Assembly: GCF_018131075.1 (NCBI RefSeq)
Contig: NZ_JAFCLS010000008.1
Location: 1 to 64,000, forward strand
Source of the DNA: Bradyrhizobium sp. JYMT SZCCT0428
GTDB taxonomy: Bacteria; Pseudomonadota; Alphaproteobacteria; Rhizobiales; Xanthobacteraceae
Reading direction: 5' to 3'
DNA length: 64,000 nt
Shown here in pieces: positions 1-11,058 of the stretch. Every line of letters begins with the position of its first letter. Within the stretch, counting starts at the first letter, position 1. A program made the translations under genes and the position numbers. Under the pieces are notes generated by a model. It had not been told where the DNA came from, did not search any database, and worked only from the letters and a program-made list of their open reading frames with translations.

Positions 1-290
1 TGGCTTTACGGCTTATGCCGTGATCTCCCCGGAGACGAGTTCTTGGTTGACTCCGTCGCTGCCGGTTCAGCTCACGCTTCTCCGACAGCTTGACGCCTGC
101 AACGGGTGCCAGGACCACACGGTTTTGCCGTACGCTTATCCACGCCATCGTCGAGGCGTAAACCAGCGTCCACCGCAACCCGTCCAACGTCCGTGACGAC
201 GGCCGACGCCCTTCTGAGTGGGACGGGATTGCGATAGATGCGCACTGATTTGGGGCGATCGACAACAGAAATATTTTTGATTTGCAAAAA
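1..290. other. Noncoding leader stretch, possible dispersed intergenic sequence
   Basis: I see no credible gene here; the short open frames have poor composition and no ribosome site. The text resembles an intergenic sequence I recall occurring in many copies in Bradyrhizobium genomes, but that is memory and not a search. The right end (about 265-300) is A+T rich. Function unknown; a BLASTN against rhizobial genomes would settle whether it is repeated. Confidence 0.35.
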
Positions 291-363
291 TTTTCACTTG
301 ACACGAATTCTGTAAATCGGAACTGATTTGCCCGTCGGGTTGTTTTGTCGCACCTCTCCATTG

Positions 364-465
364 TCATTCCGGGGCGATGCGTAGCATCGAGCCCGGAATC
401 CATTAGGCGACAACAGATGCGGCCTGATGGATTCCGGGCTCGCGCTACGCGCGCCCCGGAATGAC
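364..465. repeat. Inverted-repeat intergenic element
   Basis: Two arms of about 40 bases face each other: the left arm begins GTCATTCCGGGGCG and the right arm ends CGCCCCGGAATGAC, with an inner matching pair around GCCCGGAATCCAT/ATGGATTCCGGGC. The whole can fold into a long hairpin. It lies just upstream of ku. Elements of this form, which when translated resemble C-rich junk peptides, are common between genes in Bradyrhizobium-type chromosomes (recalled knowledge). Confidence 0.7.
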
Positions 466-542
466 ACGCACGGTCGCAACAGGAACCAAAACCCACACCA
501 GCCGTTGAAACTCCGAACCCAAACGCCTCGCCGGAGATTGTA

Positions 543-1427
543 ATGGCCCCTCGCGCCTATTGGAAAGGCTCGCTGAAGCTTTCCCTCGTGTCATGCCCGA
601 TTGCGCTGTACCCGGCCTCGACTTCGGCCGAGAAAACCCGCTTCCACATGATCAACAGGGAAACCGGCAACCGGCTGAAGCAGCAGATGGTCGATAGCGA
701 GACCGGCGATGTCGTCGAGAGCGACCAGAAGGGCCGCGGCTACGAGCTGAAGAAGGGCGAATATGTCGAGGTCGAGAAAGAGGAGCTGGAGGCGGTCCAG
801 ATCGAGAGCAATCACACCATCGACATCGACAGCTTCGTGCCCCGAGACGAGATCGACAAGCGCTACCTCAACAACCCCTATTATATCGTACCCGACGGCA
901 AGGCCGGTATCGACGCCTTTGCCGTGATCCGCGACGCCATGAAGGACCAGGACCGCGTCGCACTGGCGCGCATCGTGCTCACCAACCGCGAACACGTCAT
1001 CGCGATCGAACCGCTCGGCAAGGGCCTGCTCGGCACCACGTTGCGCTACCCCTACGAGCTGCGCGACGAGGACAGCTATTTCGACGACATCAAGAGCCCC
1101 AAAATATCGAAAGACATGATCGAACTCGCCAGCCATATCCTCGATACCAAGGCGGCGCATTTCGATCCGTCCAAGTTCAAGGACGAGTACGAAAACGCGC
1201 TGAAGGCGCTGGTGCGGCGCAAGGCCTCCGGCAAGCCGCTGAAGGCCGCCCCGCGCGAGGAGAAGGCGGATAACGTCATCAACCTGATGGACGCGCTGAA
1301 GCAGAGCCTGAAAGGCAAGGCTGCCACCAAGCGGCGGGCGAGCGCGCCGGCCTCGCGCCGCGCGCCGCAACGGCGCGCGGCCAAGAAGGCCCACCGCTCG
1401 GCGGCGCGGGCCCGCAAGGCGGGGTGA
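543..1427 (+). CDS. ku: Non-homologous end joining protein Ku
   Basis: 294-residue bacterial Ku. It begins with the typical APRAYWKGSLKLSLVSCPI opening, followed by the beta-barrel/bridge core that encircles DNA ends (to about residue 255), and ends in a very basic Lys/Arg/Ala-rich tail (about 265-294), as in many rhizobial Ku proteins, where the tail contributes to DNA binding. Ku homodimers bind double-strand breaks and recruit ligase LigD. No ligD lies beside it in this window, so it may work with a distant LigD; rhizobia usually carry several ku paralogues. The ATG follows GGAGATTGTA, giving a usable ribosome site. Confidence 0.95.
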   Translation: MAPRAYWKGSLKLSLVSCPIALYPASTSAEKTRFHMINRETGNRLKQQMVDSETGDVVESDQKGRGYELKKGEYVEVEKEELEAVQIESNHTIDIDSFVPRDEIDKRYLNNPYYIVPDGKAGIDAFAVIRDAMKDQDRVALARIVLTNREHVIAIEPLGKGLLGTTLRYPYELRDEDSYFDDIKSPKISKDMIELASHILDTKAAHFDPSKFKDEYENALKALVRRKASGKPLKAAPREEKADNVINLMDALKQSLKGKAATKRRASAPASRRAPQRRAAKKAHRSAARARKAG

Positions 1428-1451
1428 TTTCGAGAAAGTAGCCCACTCATT

Positions 1452-1538
1452 CGTCATGCCCGGGCTTGACCCGGGCATCCACGACTCCTTTAGCTTGCAG
1501 CAAAGACGTGGATGGCCGGGTCAAGCCCGGCCATGACG
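1452..1538. repeat. Inverted-repeat element after ku
   Basis: Arms CGTCATGCCCGGGCTTGACC and its near complement ending GGCCATGACG flank a central loop of about 30 bases. The hairpin sits between the convergent ends of ku and the small basic-protein gene, so it could also end transcription from either side, although no T-run follows. Same general class as the elements near 10.8 and 30.2 kb. Confidence 0.7.
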
Positions 1539-1556
1539 AGAATGGGAACGCGACAA

Positions 1557-1787
1557 TTACTTCTTCGCCTTCCGCTTCTTCGACGTCTTCCGCTTCTTTG
1601 TTGTCTTCCTGGCCTTCTTCGGCACCTTCTTGCCCTTGGCGCGCGCCTCGGAAAGTCCGATCGCGATCGCCTGCTTCTTGCTCTTCACCGTTCTGCCGGA
1701 GCGGCCGCTCTTCAATGTGCCGGCCTTGCGTTTCTTCATTGCGCGTTTGACGTCGGTGGACGCCTTCTTGGAATATTTTCGTGCCAT
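1557..1787 (-). CDS. Small lysine/arginine-rich DUF6496-type protein
   Basis: 76 residues starting MARKYSKKASTDVKRAMKK. It contains the GTLKSGRSGRTVKSKKQAIAI core that I recognise from DUF6496 proteins, then a histone-H1-like tail of Lys, Arg and Thr. The family is of unknown function; the strong positive charge suggests nucleic-acid binding (inference). The start is placed at the internal Met because GGTCATCC-type A/G sequence precedes it on the minus strand and homologues I recall begin with this motif; an upstream in-frame Met would add 11 residues. It follows the ptsN-like gene on the same strand. Confidence 0.8.
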   Translation of the reverse strand: MARKYSKKASTDVKRAMKKRKAGTLKSGRSGRTVKSKKQAIAIGLSEARAKGKKVPKKARKTTKKRKTSKKRKAKK

Positions 1788-1853
1788 GGATGACCTCCCA
1801 ATTGCAGGGAAATTAATCATCGCTTCTCATGAAAGTTCCAGCGCCCGCAACCC

Positions 1854-2294
1854 TCAGGCCACCGCGGCATGGAGCGCGGCTGAATCCTTCGCGGCGCGCA
1901 ATCGCGCGAGCGTATCCGGCGACCTCAACGTTCGGGCGACCAGCGCCAAGGCGGTGAGCGCTTCGCTCTCCGTTGCCGCAGGCAGCAGCAGGACGAACAC
2001 GACGTCCACCGCCCGACCGTCGATGGCATCGAACTCGATGCCCTGCTTCAGCTTTGCAAGCAGCCCATAGGGCCGCTTCAAGCCCGTCAGCCGGGCGTGA
2101 GGAATGGCGATGCCATTGCCGGTCCCCGTCGATCCCAGTTCTTCCCGCTTCAGGAGATGCGACGTGACCTGATCGACTGCCAAGCCGAGATTGGCTGCGG
2201 CCAAGGCCGCCAATTCCTGCAACAGCGGCCCCTTCTGCGAGGCCCGAACGTCGATCATGACGTCGGTTGGCGATAGCAGATCGGAAATCTTCAT
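1854..2294 (-). CDS. PTS EIIA domain protein (PtsN/EIIA-Ntr type)
   Basis: 146 residues spanning a single EIIA fructose/mannitol-type domain. The phosphorylatable histidine lies in GIAIPHARL at residue 66, preceded by the REELGSTGTGN stretch typical of PtsN. PtsN is phosphorylated by the NPr/EI-Ntr relay and controls transporters and kinases, not sugar uptake. It starts 25 bases after kdpE on the same strand and probably belongs to the kdp operon. In E. coli, unphosphorylated PtsN stimulates KdpD, so linkage to kdp is meaningful. Rhizobia normally have a principal ptsN next to rpoN; this looks like an additional, Kdp-dedicated copy (inference). Confidence 0.88.
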   Translation of the reverse strand: MKISDLLSPTDVMIDVRASQKGPLLQELAALAAANLGLAVDQVTSHLLKREELGSTGTGNGIAIPHARLTGLKRPYGLLAKLKQGIEFDAIDGRAVDVVFVLLLPAATESEALTALALVARTLRSPDTLARLRAAKDSAALHAAVA

Positions 2295-2319
2295 CGTAAC
2301 TCCAGGCCGGGGTCGCGTA

Positions 2320-3009
2320 TTAGTCCGGCGCGCGCAGCCGATAGCCTATTCCGGTTTCAGTCAAAACGAATTGCGGACGCTCCGGATCCGCCTCGATCTT
2401 CTGCCTGACCTGGCGCACATAGACCCGCAGGTATTGCGCGTCGGTCAACTCGTCCCACAGCTCCTTCAAAAGGAAACGGTGGGTCAGCACCTTGCCGGCA
2501 TGCTGAACCAGCACGCGCAGCAATTCATACTCCTTGGGTGACAATTTGACATCCTTGTCACCCACTTTGACGATGCGGCGCACAAGATCGACCGAAAGAT
2601 CACCGGATCGAAATACCGGCCGCTCGCCATGGACCTGCAACTGGTGCCGAAGTGCGGCGCGCATGCGGGCAAGCAGTTCGTCCATTCCGAACGGTTTGGT
2701 GAGATAATCGTCGGCGCCGAGGTCGAGCGCCTGCACCTTGCCGACCTCGTCGCCGCGGCTCGACAGCACAATGACCGGAACGCTGTCGTTGCGTCCGCGG
2801 ATCATGCGCAACAATTCGTGGCCCTGGATGTCGGGCAGGCCGAGATCGAGGATGATCAGCGCCGGTCGCTCGGCCAGCTTTTCCAGCGCAATCTTGCCGT
2901 TGGAAGCTTCGAGGATGTCGTAACCCTGCGTGCTCAGTCCCATCCGCAGCAGTTTACGGATCGGCGGCTCATCGTCGATCACCAGAACCTTGATCGGCGC
3001 GGCACTCAT
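2320..3009 (-). CDS. kdpE: Two-component response regulator KdpE
   Basis: 229 residues: a receiver domain (about 6-118) with acidic pocket DDE near residue 12, phospho-acceptor Asp55 in LIILDLGLPD and a Lys in LTKPF, then an OmpR-type winged-helix DNA-binding domain (about 130-226, with LSPKEYELL and the TETGIGYRL ending). Its ATG overlaps the kdpD stop by four bases, so translation is probably coupled. KdpE, phosphorylated by KdpD under low K+ or turgor stress, activates the kdpFABC genes. Confidence 0.96.
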   Translation of the reverse strand: MSAAPIKVLVIDDEPPIRKLLRMGLSTQGYDILEASNGKIALEKLAERPALIILDLGLPDIQGHELLRMIRGRNDSVPVIVLSSRGDEVGKVQALDLGADDYLTKPFGMDELLARMRAALRHQLQVHGERPVFRSGDLSVDLVRRIVKVGDKDVKLSPKEYELLRVLVQHAGKVLTHRFLLKELWDELTDAQYLRVYVRQVRQKIEADPERPQFVLTETGIGYRLRAPD

Positions 3010-5729
3010 GCGGCGGTGTCCAGTGCATCTGATACGGCCGGGACCGGCAAGCGGATAGTCAGCACGGCGCCGCTCCGGTCAAGCCGGTTGGCGGCCGAGA
3101 TCGTGCCATGCATCGCCTCGACAAAGCCGCGCGAAATCGCCAGGCCAAGGCCGGTGCCCGGACGGACGTGATCGCCCTTTTGCGCGCGATGGAACTTGTC
3201 GAATATCATATCCACCTCCTCGGGCGGTATGCCATCGCCTTCGTCAATGATTTGCAGGGACACCCAATCCCTCTCCCGCGAACTCAGAATCGAAATCGTG
3301 GTGTTGGCCGGCGCATATTTCGCCGCGTTGTCCAGCAGATTAAACAGCACCTGCTCGAACAGCACCGCGTCAAGCTGCAGCATCGGCAAGTCGGCGGCAA
3401 GCTCAAGCGAAACCTTGTGGCCTCCAAGAATCTTGCTGGCGCGCCGCAGCACGCTGCCGACGATCTCGCCGATATCATGCAGCGCCGTATTCGGCACCAC
3501 GGCGCCGGATTCCAGCTTTGTCATGTCGAGCAGGTTGGCGATGAAGCGGTTGAGCCGTTCGGACTCGTCGATCACGGTTGCCAGCAGATCCCGCTTTTCC
3601 GTGTCGCTCAGGCCGCTGTCAAGGTCCCGTATCGCGCTTGCGGCGCCGAGCACCGAGGCCAGCGGTGTCTTGAGGTCGTGCGAGATCGAGGTCAACAGCG
3701 CCGAGCGCAGACGATCCGACTCCACGGTGCGTTTGACGCGGTCCATATCCTCCACCAGCAACACGCGCTCGATCGCCAGCGCGCCCTGATCCATCAAGGC
3801 GTCGAGCAAGCGGCGTTGATCCGGGGTGAGCGGCGGCCCGGTCTTGTCGTCGTCGATGCCGATGACGCCGATCGGTCCGCGTCCGGTTCGCATCGGCAGG
3901 AACAGCCGCTTGGCGCCCGGCAGCGTATCGGCGCCGCGACCCGCGGCCCGGTCGTTGCCCCATGCCCAGTTCGCCGCGGCGAGATCAGCCTTGTCCAGTT
4001 GATCTTCGGGCGGATAGCCGGCCTTGACGGTAATGATGCCGTCCTCCGGCAACAGCAGCACCACCCGCACCTTCAACATCAAGGCCGTCTGGTAGGCGGT
4101 CGCCCACAACACGTCGTCGAGGGTCGCGGTGCCCGCGAGCTTGCGGCTGAAGGCGTAGAGCGATTCCGTGGTGCGGACCCGGCCCATCGCGGTCACAGCC
4201 TGTGTTCGTACCCGCGCCGCGACGTTGGAAACCAGGATCGCAATCAACATAAAGAAGAAGAAGGCGGCGATATTGGTCGGCTCGGTGATCGTGAAGTTAT
4301 AGAGCGGCGGCAGGAAGAAGAAATTGTAGCAAAGCGAGCCCACCACGCTTGCAAATATCGACGGCAACAGCCCGTAACGGACGGCGGCCCCGACCACGGC
4401 CGTCAGGAATACGAGGTCGACGTTTTCGATGCCCAGCCGCGGATGAACCAGCAGGCCAGTACCGAGTGCAATGACGACGAACAGCAGAGACACAACATAG
4501 GGCAGCGGATCGAACGGCTCCTGCCGTTCGGCCGTGCGCACCGTATTCTTCGGAACGGGTTCGGCCGCGAGTTCCTCGCCGGCGATGACGTTGACGGTGA
4601 TATTGCCGGCGCGGCGCACCAGATCGTGCACGACCGAGCCGCGCGTGAGTTCAAACCACCACGAACGCGTCGACTTGCCGATGATGATCTGGGTTACGTT
4701 GTTGGCTTGCGCGAACTGGACCACGTCATCGGCAATGCGCCGCCCGACTCCGGGAATGGTGATAGCCTCGCCACCGAGCGCTTCGGCGAGCCGCATCGTA
4801 TCGGCGAGCCGGTCGCGCTGCTCGTCGGTCAGCTGCAGGCTGCGCCGGGTCTCGATGCTGATTGCCGTCCATTGCGCGTGCAGCCGGTCGGCCAGCCGCT
4901 TGGTGTAGCGCACCAGCCCCGCCGATCGCGGGTCCTCGCTGATGCAGACAAGAACACGCTCGCCCGCGGCCCAGGGCCCGGCGATCGCGTTGGCCTGCAT
5001 GTGGGTCAGGAGCTGCTCATCGACCCGTTCGGCGGTGCGCCGCAAGGCCAGTTCGCGCAGCGCAGTCAAATTGCCCGGCGAGAAATAATGCTCGAGCGCG
5101 CGCTCGGCCTGCTTGGGGACATAGACCTTGCCCTCCTTCAGCCGCTGGATCAGGTCGTCGGGCGTAAGGTCGATCAGCTCGATGGCGTCGGCGCGGTCGA
5201 ACACCTTGTCCGGCACGGTCTCGCGCACCCGCACATGCGTGATCTGCGCGACCACGTCATTGAGGCTCTCGATGTGCTGGATGTTGACTGCCGTATAGAC
5301 ATCGATGCCGTGGGACAATAGCTCCTCGACGTCGAGGTAGCGCTTGGGATGGCGGCTGCCCGGCGCGTTGGTGTGCGCGAGCTCATCGACCAGGGCGATC
5401 TGCGGACGCCGCGCGATCAGGGCGTCGAGGTCCATCTCGTCGAGGATCTGGTCCTTGTATTCCAGCTTCTTGCGCGGAATGATTTCAAGGCCCGCCAGCA
5501 GCGCCTCGGTCTCCGCCCGGCCGTGGGTCTCGACCACGCCGACCACGACGTCTATCCCGGCCTTCGTCCTGGCATGGGCGCTTTGCAGCATCTCATAGGT
5601 CTTGCCGACGCCGGGCGCGGCGCCGACAAATATCTTGAGCTTCCCGGCCCGATCATTCTCGCGCCGCGCGGCCTCCAGCAGCGCGTCCGGCGACGGTCGT
5701 TTTTCAAGATCGGGGCGCTGATTGGCCAT
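3006..5729 (-). CDS. kdpD: Osmosensitive K+ channel sensor histidine kinase KdpD
   Basis: 907 residues, full length for the family. In order: the KdpD N-terminal domain with Walker A GAAPGVGKT (36-44), a universal-stress-protein domain (about 255-375), four closely spaced membrane segments (DUF4118, about 410-505), a GAF-like domain (about 520-650), and the kinase core with phospho-acceptor His684 in SISHDLKTPLAS, an N-box and the GTGLGLAIS G-box. It senses K+ limitation and controls KdpE. It follows kdpC after 41 bases and overlaps kdpE by four. Confidence 0.97.
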   Translation of the reverse strand: MANQRPDLEKRPSPDALLEAARRENDRAGKLKIFVGAAPGVGKTYEMLQSAHARTKAGIDVVVGVVETHGRAETEALLAGLEIIPRKKLEYKDQILDEMDLDALIARRPQIALVDELAHTNAPGSRHPKRYLDVEELLSHGIDVYTAVNIQHIESLNDVVAQITHVRVRETVPDKVFDRADAIELIDLTPDDLIQRLKEGKVYVPKQAERALEHYFSPGNLTALRELALRRTAERVDEQLLTHMQANAIAGPWAAGERVLVCISEDPRSAGLVRYTKRLADRLHAQWTAISIETRRSLQLTDEQRDRLADTMRLAEALGGEAITIPGVGRRIADDVVQFAQANNVTQIIIGKSTRSWWFELTRGSVVHDLVRRAGNITVNVIAGEELAAEPVPKNTVRTAERQEPFDPLPYVVSLLFVVIALGTGLLVHPRLGIENVDLVFLTAVVGAAVRYGLLPSIFASVVGSLCYNFFFLPPLYNFTITEPTNIAAFFFFMLIAILVSNVAARVRTQAVTAMGRVRTTESLYAFSRKLAGTATLDDVLWATAYQTALMLKVRVVLLLPEDGIITVKAGYPPEDQLDKADLAAANWAWGNDRAAGRGADTLPGAKRLFLPMRTGRGPIGVIGIDDDKTGPPLTPDQRRLLDALMDQGALAIERVLLVEDMDRVKRTVESDRLRSALLTSISHDLKTPLASVLGAASAIRDLDSGLSDTEKRDLLATVIDESERLNRFIANLLDMTKLESGAVVPNTALHDIGEIVGSVLRRASKILGGHKVSLELAADLPMLQLDAVLFEQVLFNLLDNAAKYAPANTTISILSSRERDWVSLQIIDEGDGIPPEEVDMIFDKFHRAQKGDHVRPGTGLGLAISRGFVEAMHGTISAANRLDRSGAVLTIRLPVPAVSDALDTAA

Positions 5730-5770
5730 GCGGCAATATACTCATCGCATCCGGCGCGGCCTAGCTCCCG

Positions 5771-6376
5771 TCATTTGGCTGCGGCGGCATCCAGCGCCAG
5801 GTTCAGCGCCAGAACGTTAACCCTGACCTCGCCGAGCAATCCAGCCATGCGGCCCTGGGTGTGCTCCGTGACCAACTGGCGAACACGCTCTTCCGGCATT
5901 TTTCGAGCCTTCGCCACCCGCGGTACCTGGAACAGCGCGGCTTCCGGCGAAATGTCCGGATCGAGGCCGCTGGCAGAGGTGGTGACGAGGTCGACGGGGA
6001 CGGAAGCGTTGGGGTTTTCGGCCTTCAGCTTGTCGACGTCCTCCTTGATCCGGTCGGCCAAAGCCTTGCTGGTCGGGCCGAGGTTGGAGCCGCCCGAATT
6101 GGCCGCGTTGTAGGGCGCCGACACCGTCTTGCTGGAATCGGCCGGGTCCGGCGCCGAGGTCGCCGAGAGCCGCCCGTGGAAATATTTGTCTTCCTTGAAC
6201 TCCTGCCCGATCAGGGCCGAGCCGATCACCTTGCCGTCCTTCTCGATCAGGCTGCCTTGCGCCTGCTTCGGAAAGATCACGCCGGCAATCGCGGTCATCG
6301 CGAGCGGATAGGCGAGACCGGTGATGGCGGTCAGCAACAGCAGCAGGATGATGGCGGGGCGAATTTCGCGAAACAT
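5771..6376 (-). CDS. kdpC: Potassium-transporting ATPase subunit KdpC
   Basis: 201 residues with one N-terminal membrane helix (about 8-30: [20 protein letters not shown]) and a periplasmic domain containing the family signature GSALIGQ and [11 protein letters not shown]. KdpC is a single-span subunit that helps nucleotide binding and assembly of KdpFABC. It is separated from kdpB by about 110 bases holding an inverted-repeat element. Confidence 0.96.
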   Translation of the reverse strand: MFREIRPAIILLLLLTAITGLAYPLAMTAIAGVIFPKQAQGSLIEKDGKVIGSALIGQEFKEDKYFHGRLSATSAPDPADSSKTVSAPYNAANSGGSNLGPTSKALADRIKEDVDKLKAENPNASVPVDLVTTSASGLDPDISPEAALFQVPRVAKARKMPEERVRQLVTEHTQGRMAGLLGEVRVNVLALNLALDAAAAK

Positions 6377-6395
6377 GATGTGTCTCCTGATAATT

Positions 6396-6478
6396 CGTCA
6401 TTGCGAGCGAAGCGAAGCAATCCAGAGTGAGGGACGGGAGAGATGGATTGCTTCGTCGCTTCGCTCCTCGCAATGACG
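6396..6478. repeat. Palindromic element inside the kdp operon
   Basis: Perfect outer arms CGTCATTGCGAG and CTCGCAATGACG enclose further matching sequence (GAAGCAATCC / GGATTGCTTC). It lies between kdpB and kdpC within the operon. A second copy of the same family is at 22757-22845. In the transcript it would fold into a strong hairpin and could affect mRNA stability or the KdpB:KdpC ratio (inference). Confidence 0.85.
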
Positions 6479-6485
6479 GATGGGT

Positions 6486-8600
<2,115 letters not shown>

Positions 8601-8625
8601 GGAAGTAACTCCGAAGAGGGATCGA

Positions 8626-10329
8626 TCAAAACAGATTGTTGGCATTCATCGCGAGGTGCTCGACGATCGGGCCGAGCGCCAGCGCCGGGAAGAAGGTGAG
8701 ACCGCCGATAATCAGGATCACGCCGACGACGAGGCCGACGAACAGGCCACCGGTGGTCGGCAGCGTGCCGGCCGATGGCGGGATCGACTTCTTGGCCGCC
8801 AGCGAGCCCGCAATGGCCATCGCCGGGACGATCATGAAGAAGCGGCCGACGAACATCGAACTGGCGAGCGTCAGATTGTAGAAGAAGGTGTTGCCGGTCA
8901 GGCCGCCGAACGCCGAACCGTTGTTGCCGGTCGCCGAGGTGAAGGCATAGAGCACCTCCGTGAAGCCATGCGGCCCGGCATTGGCCATCGACGCCACCGC
9001 CGGCGGAAACACCACGGCGACCGCGGTCCAGCCGAGATACATCAACGGCAGCACCAGGATCGCAAGCATCGCCATCTTGACCTCGCGCGCCTCGATCTTC
9101 TTGCCGACATATTCCGGCGTGCGGCCGACCATCAGCCCGGCAACGAAGATCGCCAGCACGACGAACAGCAGCATGCCGTAGAGGCCGGCGCCAACGCCGC
9201 CGACGATGATCTCGCCGAGCTGCATGTTGATCAGCGGGATCATGCCGCCGAGCGCGGTGAACGAGTCATGCATGGCGTTGACCGCGCCGCAGGAGGCCGC
9301 CGTGGTGACAACGGCGAACAATGAAGATGCAACGATGCCGAAGCGGACTTCCTTGCCTTCCATATTGCCGCCGGTCAGCCCGAGCGCACTGAGCGTCGAC
9401 GTACCGTTGGCCTCGGCCCAATAGGTGATGGCGACGCCCGCGAGGAACAGCACGCCCATGACGCCGAGGATCGCCCAGCCCTGGCGCTGGTCGCCGACCA
9501 TGCGGCCGAACACGTTGGTGAGCGCCGCGCCGAGCGCGAAGATCGAAATCATCTGCACGAAGTTCGACAGCGCGGTGGGGTTCTCGAACGGGTGCGCGGC
9601 GTTGGCGTTGAAGAAGCCGCCGCCATTGGTTCCCAGCATCTTGATCGCGACCTGCGAGGCAACCGGGCCGACCGCGATGGTCTGCTTGGCGCCCTCCAGC
9701 GTCGTGGCGTCGACATAGGCGCCGAGCGTCTGCGGCATGCCCTGCCAGACCAGGAACAGCGTGTAGACCACGCAGATCGGCAGAAGCACATAAAGGGTGC
9801 AGCGCGTCACATCGACCCAGAAATTGCCGATGGTGCGCATCGAGGAGCGCGAAAAACCGCGGATCAGCGCCACCGCGAGCGCGATGCCGGTCGCGGCCGA
9901 CAGGAAGTTCTGGTGCGTCAGGCCCAGCATCTGGACCAGATAGGACAGCGTGCTTTCACCGCCGTAGTTCTGCCAGTTGGTGTTGGTGATGAAGGAGATC
10001 GCGGTGTTGAACGACAGATCCGGAGCGACCGCGGACTGATCCTGCGGATTGAACGGCAACAGCGCCTGCAGCCGCATCAGGCCATAAATAATAAGGAAGC
10101 CGCCGACATGGAACAGCAGCATCGCGACCGCATAGGTCAGCCAATGCTGCTCGCGCTTCTCATCGACGCCGCCGATCCAGTAAAGCCCCGCTTCGACCGG
10201 CCGCAGCACAGGCGACAGAAAGGTGGATTCGCCGTTGAAGACGCGGGTCATGTACCAGCCGAGCGGTTTGACCAGCGCGACCACGATGGCGCAGTACAGG
10301 AAAATTTGGATCCAGCCGATGACAGTCAT
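8626..10329 (-). CDS. kdpA: Potassium-transporting ATPase K+-binding subunit KdpA
   Basis: 567 residues, about ten membrane segments. KdpA is related to Trk/Ktr channels and carries four selectivity-filter repeats; [19 protein letters not shown] and [11 protein letters not shown] are clearly visible. It binds and conducts K+ in the KdpFABC pump. It follows a 31-aa ORF by 13 bases with AAGGG 9 bases before its ATG. Same strand and operon as kdpB. Confidence 0.97.
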   Translation of the reverse strand: MTVIGWIQIFLYCAIVVALVKPLGWYMTRVFNGESTFLSPVLRPVEAGLYWIGGVDEKREQHWLTYAVAMLLFHVGGFLIIYGLMRLQALLPFNPQDQSAVAPDLSFNTAISFITNTNWQNYGGESTLSYLVQMLGLTHQNFLSAATGIALAVALIRGFSRSSMRTIGNFWVDVTRCTLYVLLPICVVYTLFLVWQGMPQTLGAYVDATTLEGAKQTIAVGPVASQVAIKMLGTNGGGFFNANAAHPFENPTALSNFVQMISIFALGAALTNVFGRMVGDQRQGWAILGVMGVLFLAGVAITYWAEANGTSTLSALGLTGGNMEGKEVRFGIVASSLFAVVTTAASCGAVNAMHDSFTALGGMIPLINMQLGEIIVGGVGAGLYGMLLFVVLAIFVAGLMVGRTPEYVGKKIEAREVKMAMLAILVLPLMYLGWTAVAVVFPPAVASMANAGPHGFTEVLYAFTSATGNNGSAFGGLTGNTFFYNLTLASSMFVGRFFMIVPAMAIAGSLAAKKSIPPSAGTLPTTGGLFVGLVVGVILIIGGLTFFPALALGPIVEHLAMNANNLF

Positions 10330-10342
10330 GGTCTAAAACCCT

Positions 10343-10438
10343 TCAGAATCTTTTTGCAGGCAGCAGCAGGTGAATCAGCGCAATCAGCAGCGCCGAGGTG
10401 ACGGCGAACGCCAGAACGACTTGGACCAGCGTGATCAT
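10343..10438 (-). CDS. 31-residue hydrophobic peptide between kdpF and kdpA
   Basis: Reading minus from 10438 gives 31 residues starting MITLVQVVLAFAVTSALLIA and ending with the basic PAKRF. It is one membrane helix with a short charged tail, like KdpF. AGGA stands 4 bases upstream of the ATG, directly after the kdpF stop, so translation is probably coupled. I do not know a named family for it. It could be a second KdpF-like peptide or an unannotated small subunit. Support is the operon position, hydrophobicity and ribosome site; no homology was tested. Confidence 0.6.
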   Translation of the reverse strand: MITLVQVVLAFAVTSALLIALIHLLLPAKRF

Positions 10439-10444
10439 GGCGTC

Positions 10445-10534
10445 CTAGAAGCGTTCGGGCCGCAGCAGCGCGTAGGTCAGGTAGAACAAGAGGCCTAGCG
10501 AGACGGCGCCGGCGAGTGAATAATCGAAGATCAT
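10445..10534 (-). CDS. kdpF: KdpF, small subunit of the Kdp K+ ATPase
   Basis: 29 residues starting MIFDYSLAGAVSLGLLFYLT and ending ALLRPERF. One membrane helix followed by the LLRPERF motif that marks KdpF in many bacteria. KdpF stabilises the KdpABC complex. A GAGGG ribosome site stands just upstream. It is first of the recognised kdp genes but is itself preceded by another tiny ORF. Confidence 0.9.
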   Translation of the reverse strand: MIFDYSLAGAVSLGLLFYLTYALLRPERF

Positions 10535-10544
10535 GGCCTTACCC

Positions 10545-10628
10545 TCACAACCGTTCGCAGGCATAGGCGTAGCCGATGCCTGCCAGGAAGAAGCCTGCGC
10601 CTAGCGCCAGCATGACAATGTCCAGCAT
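10545..10628 (-). CDS. 27-residue membrane peptide at head of kdp operon
   Basis: Reading minus from 10628 gives 27 residues: MLDIVMLALGAGFFLAGIGY then AYACERL. It has one hydrophobic helix and a short ending of the form (C)(D/E)RL. AGGAG lies 6 bases before the ATG, an excellent ribosome site. I recall similar unannotated peptides ending in CDRL just upstream of kdpF in other bacteria, but cannot verify this here. Likely the first translated gene of the operon. Confidence 0.65.
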   Translation of the reverse strand: MLDIVMLALGAGFFLAGIGYAYACERL

Positions 10629-11058
10629 GGGATGCTCCTGTGCGACATGAGCCGCGGACCGAACGGACGGCCTCGCTTTGGTTGGTGGTGAAGTGCCACC
10701 TTGCGCATAGGTTTTCGAGATGGGGACAATGGCGAAGTTATAGGAATCTCATAAGTGCCCGTTTCGCCGGCTCTCCATCCTCAGGTCGTCCCGGCCTTGA
10801 GCCGGGACCCATACCGCGTTGCGCTATCGATGAAGCAGGACGGCAGAGACCCTTCGCAAATTTCCGACGGTGGCTATGGGTCCCGGCTCGCGCTTCGCTT
10901 GGCCGGGACGACGGGGGGAGAGAGCGTGCCAATATCCCACTCCCCACTTATGAAATCCCTATTTCTTCGCCCCTCGCCGCATCTCGTTTTCAAATGGCGA
11001 CTGGACCACCTTGGACCCACGGCTGCGGTGGCAGCCGCCCCACAAGTGAGATCACGCC
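10629..11058. promoter_or_regulatory. Divergent region containing the kdp promoter (not resolved)
   Basis: 430 bases between the leftward kdp operon and the rightward gene at 11059. The kdp promoter and KdpE site must lie in the left part (about 10640-10780), but I cannot pick a convincing sigma-70 or KdpE box by eye. The right half is occupied by an inverted-repeat element. Open frames across this stretch are repeat translations and not genes. Confidence 0.5.
10785..10912. repeat. Inverted-repeat element (GTCGTCCCGG family)
   Basis: Left arm GTCGTCCCGGCCTTGAGCC with following GGGACCCAT; right arm ATGGGTCCCGGC ... GGCCGGGACGAC. Same family as 30137-30257. The copy lies between the kdp operon and 11059. 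Confidence 0.8.

Noticed and set aside
3108..5321. Long plus-strand open frame opposite kdpD
   Set aside because: Arg/Gln/His/Asp-rich antisense frame typical of high-G+C DNA; kdpD is certain on the other strand.
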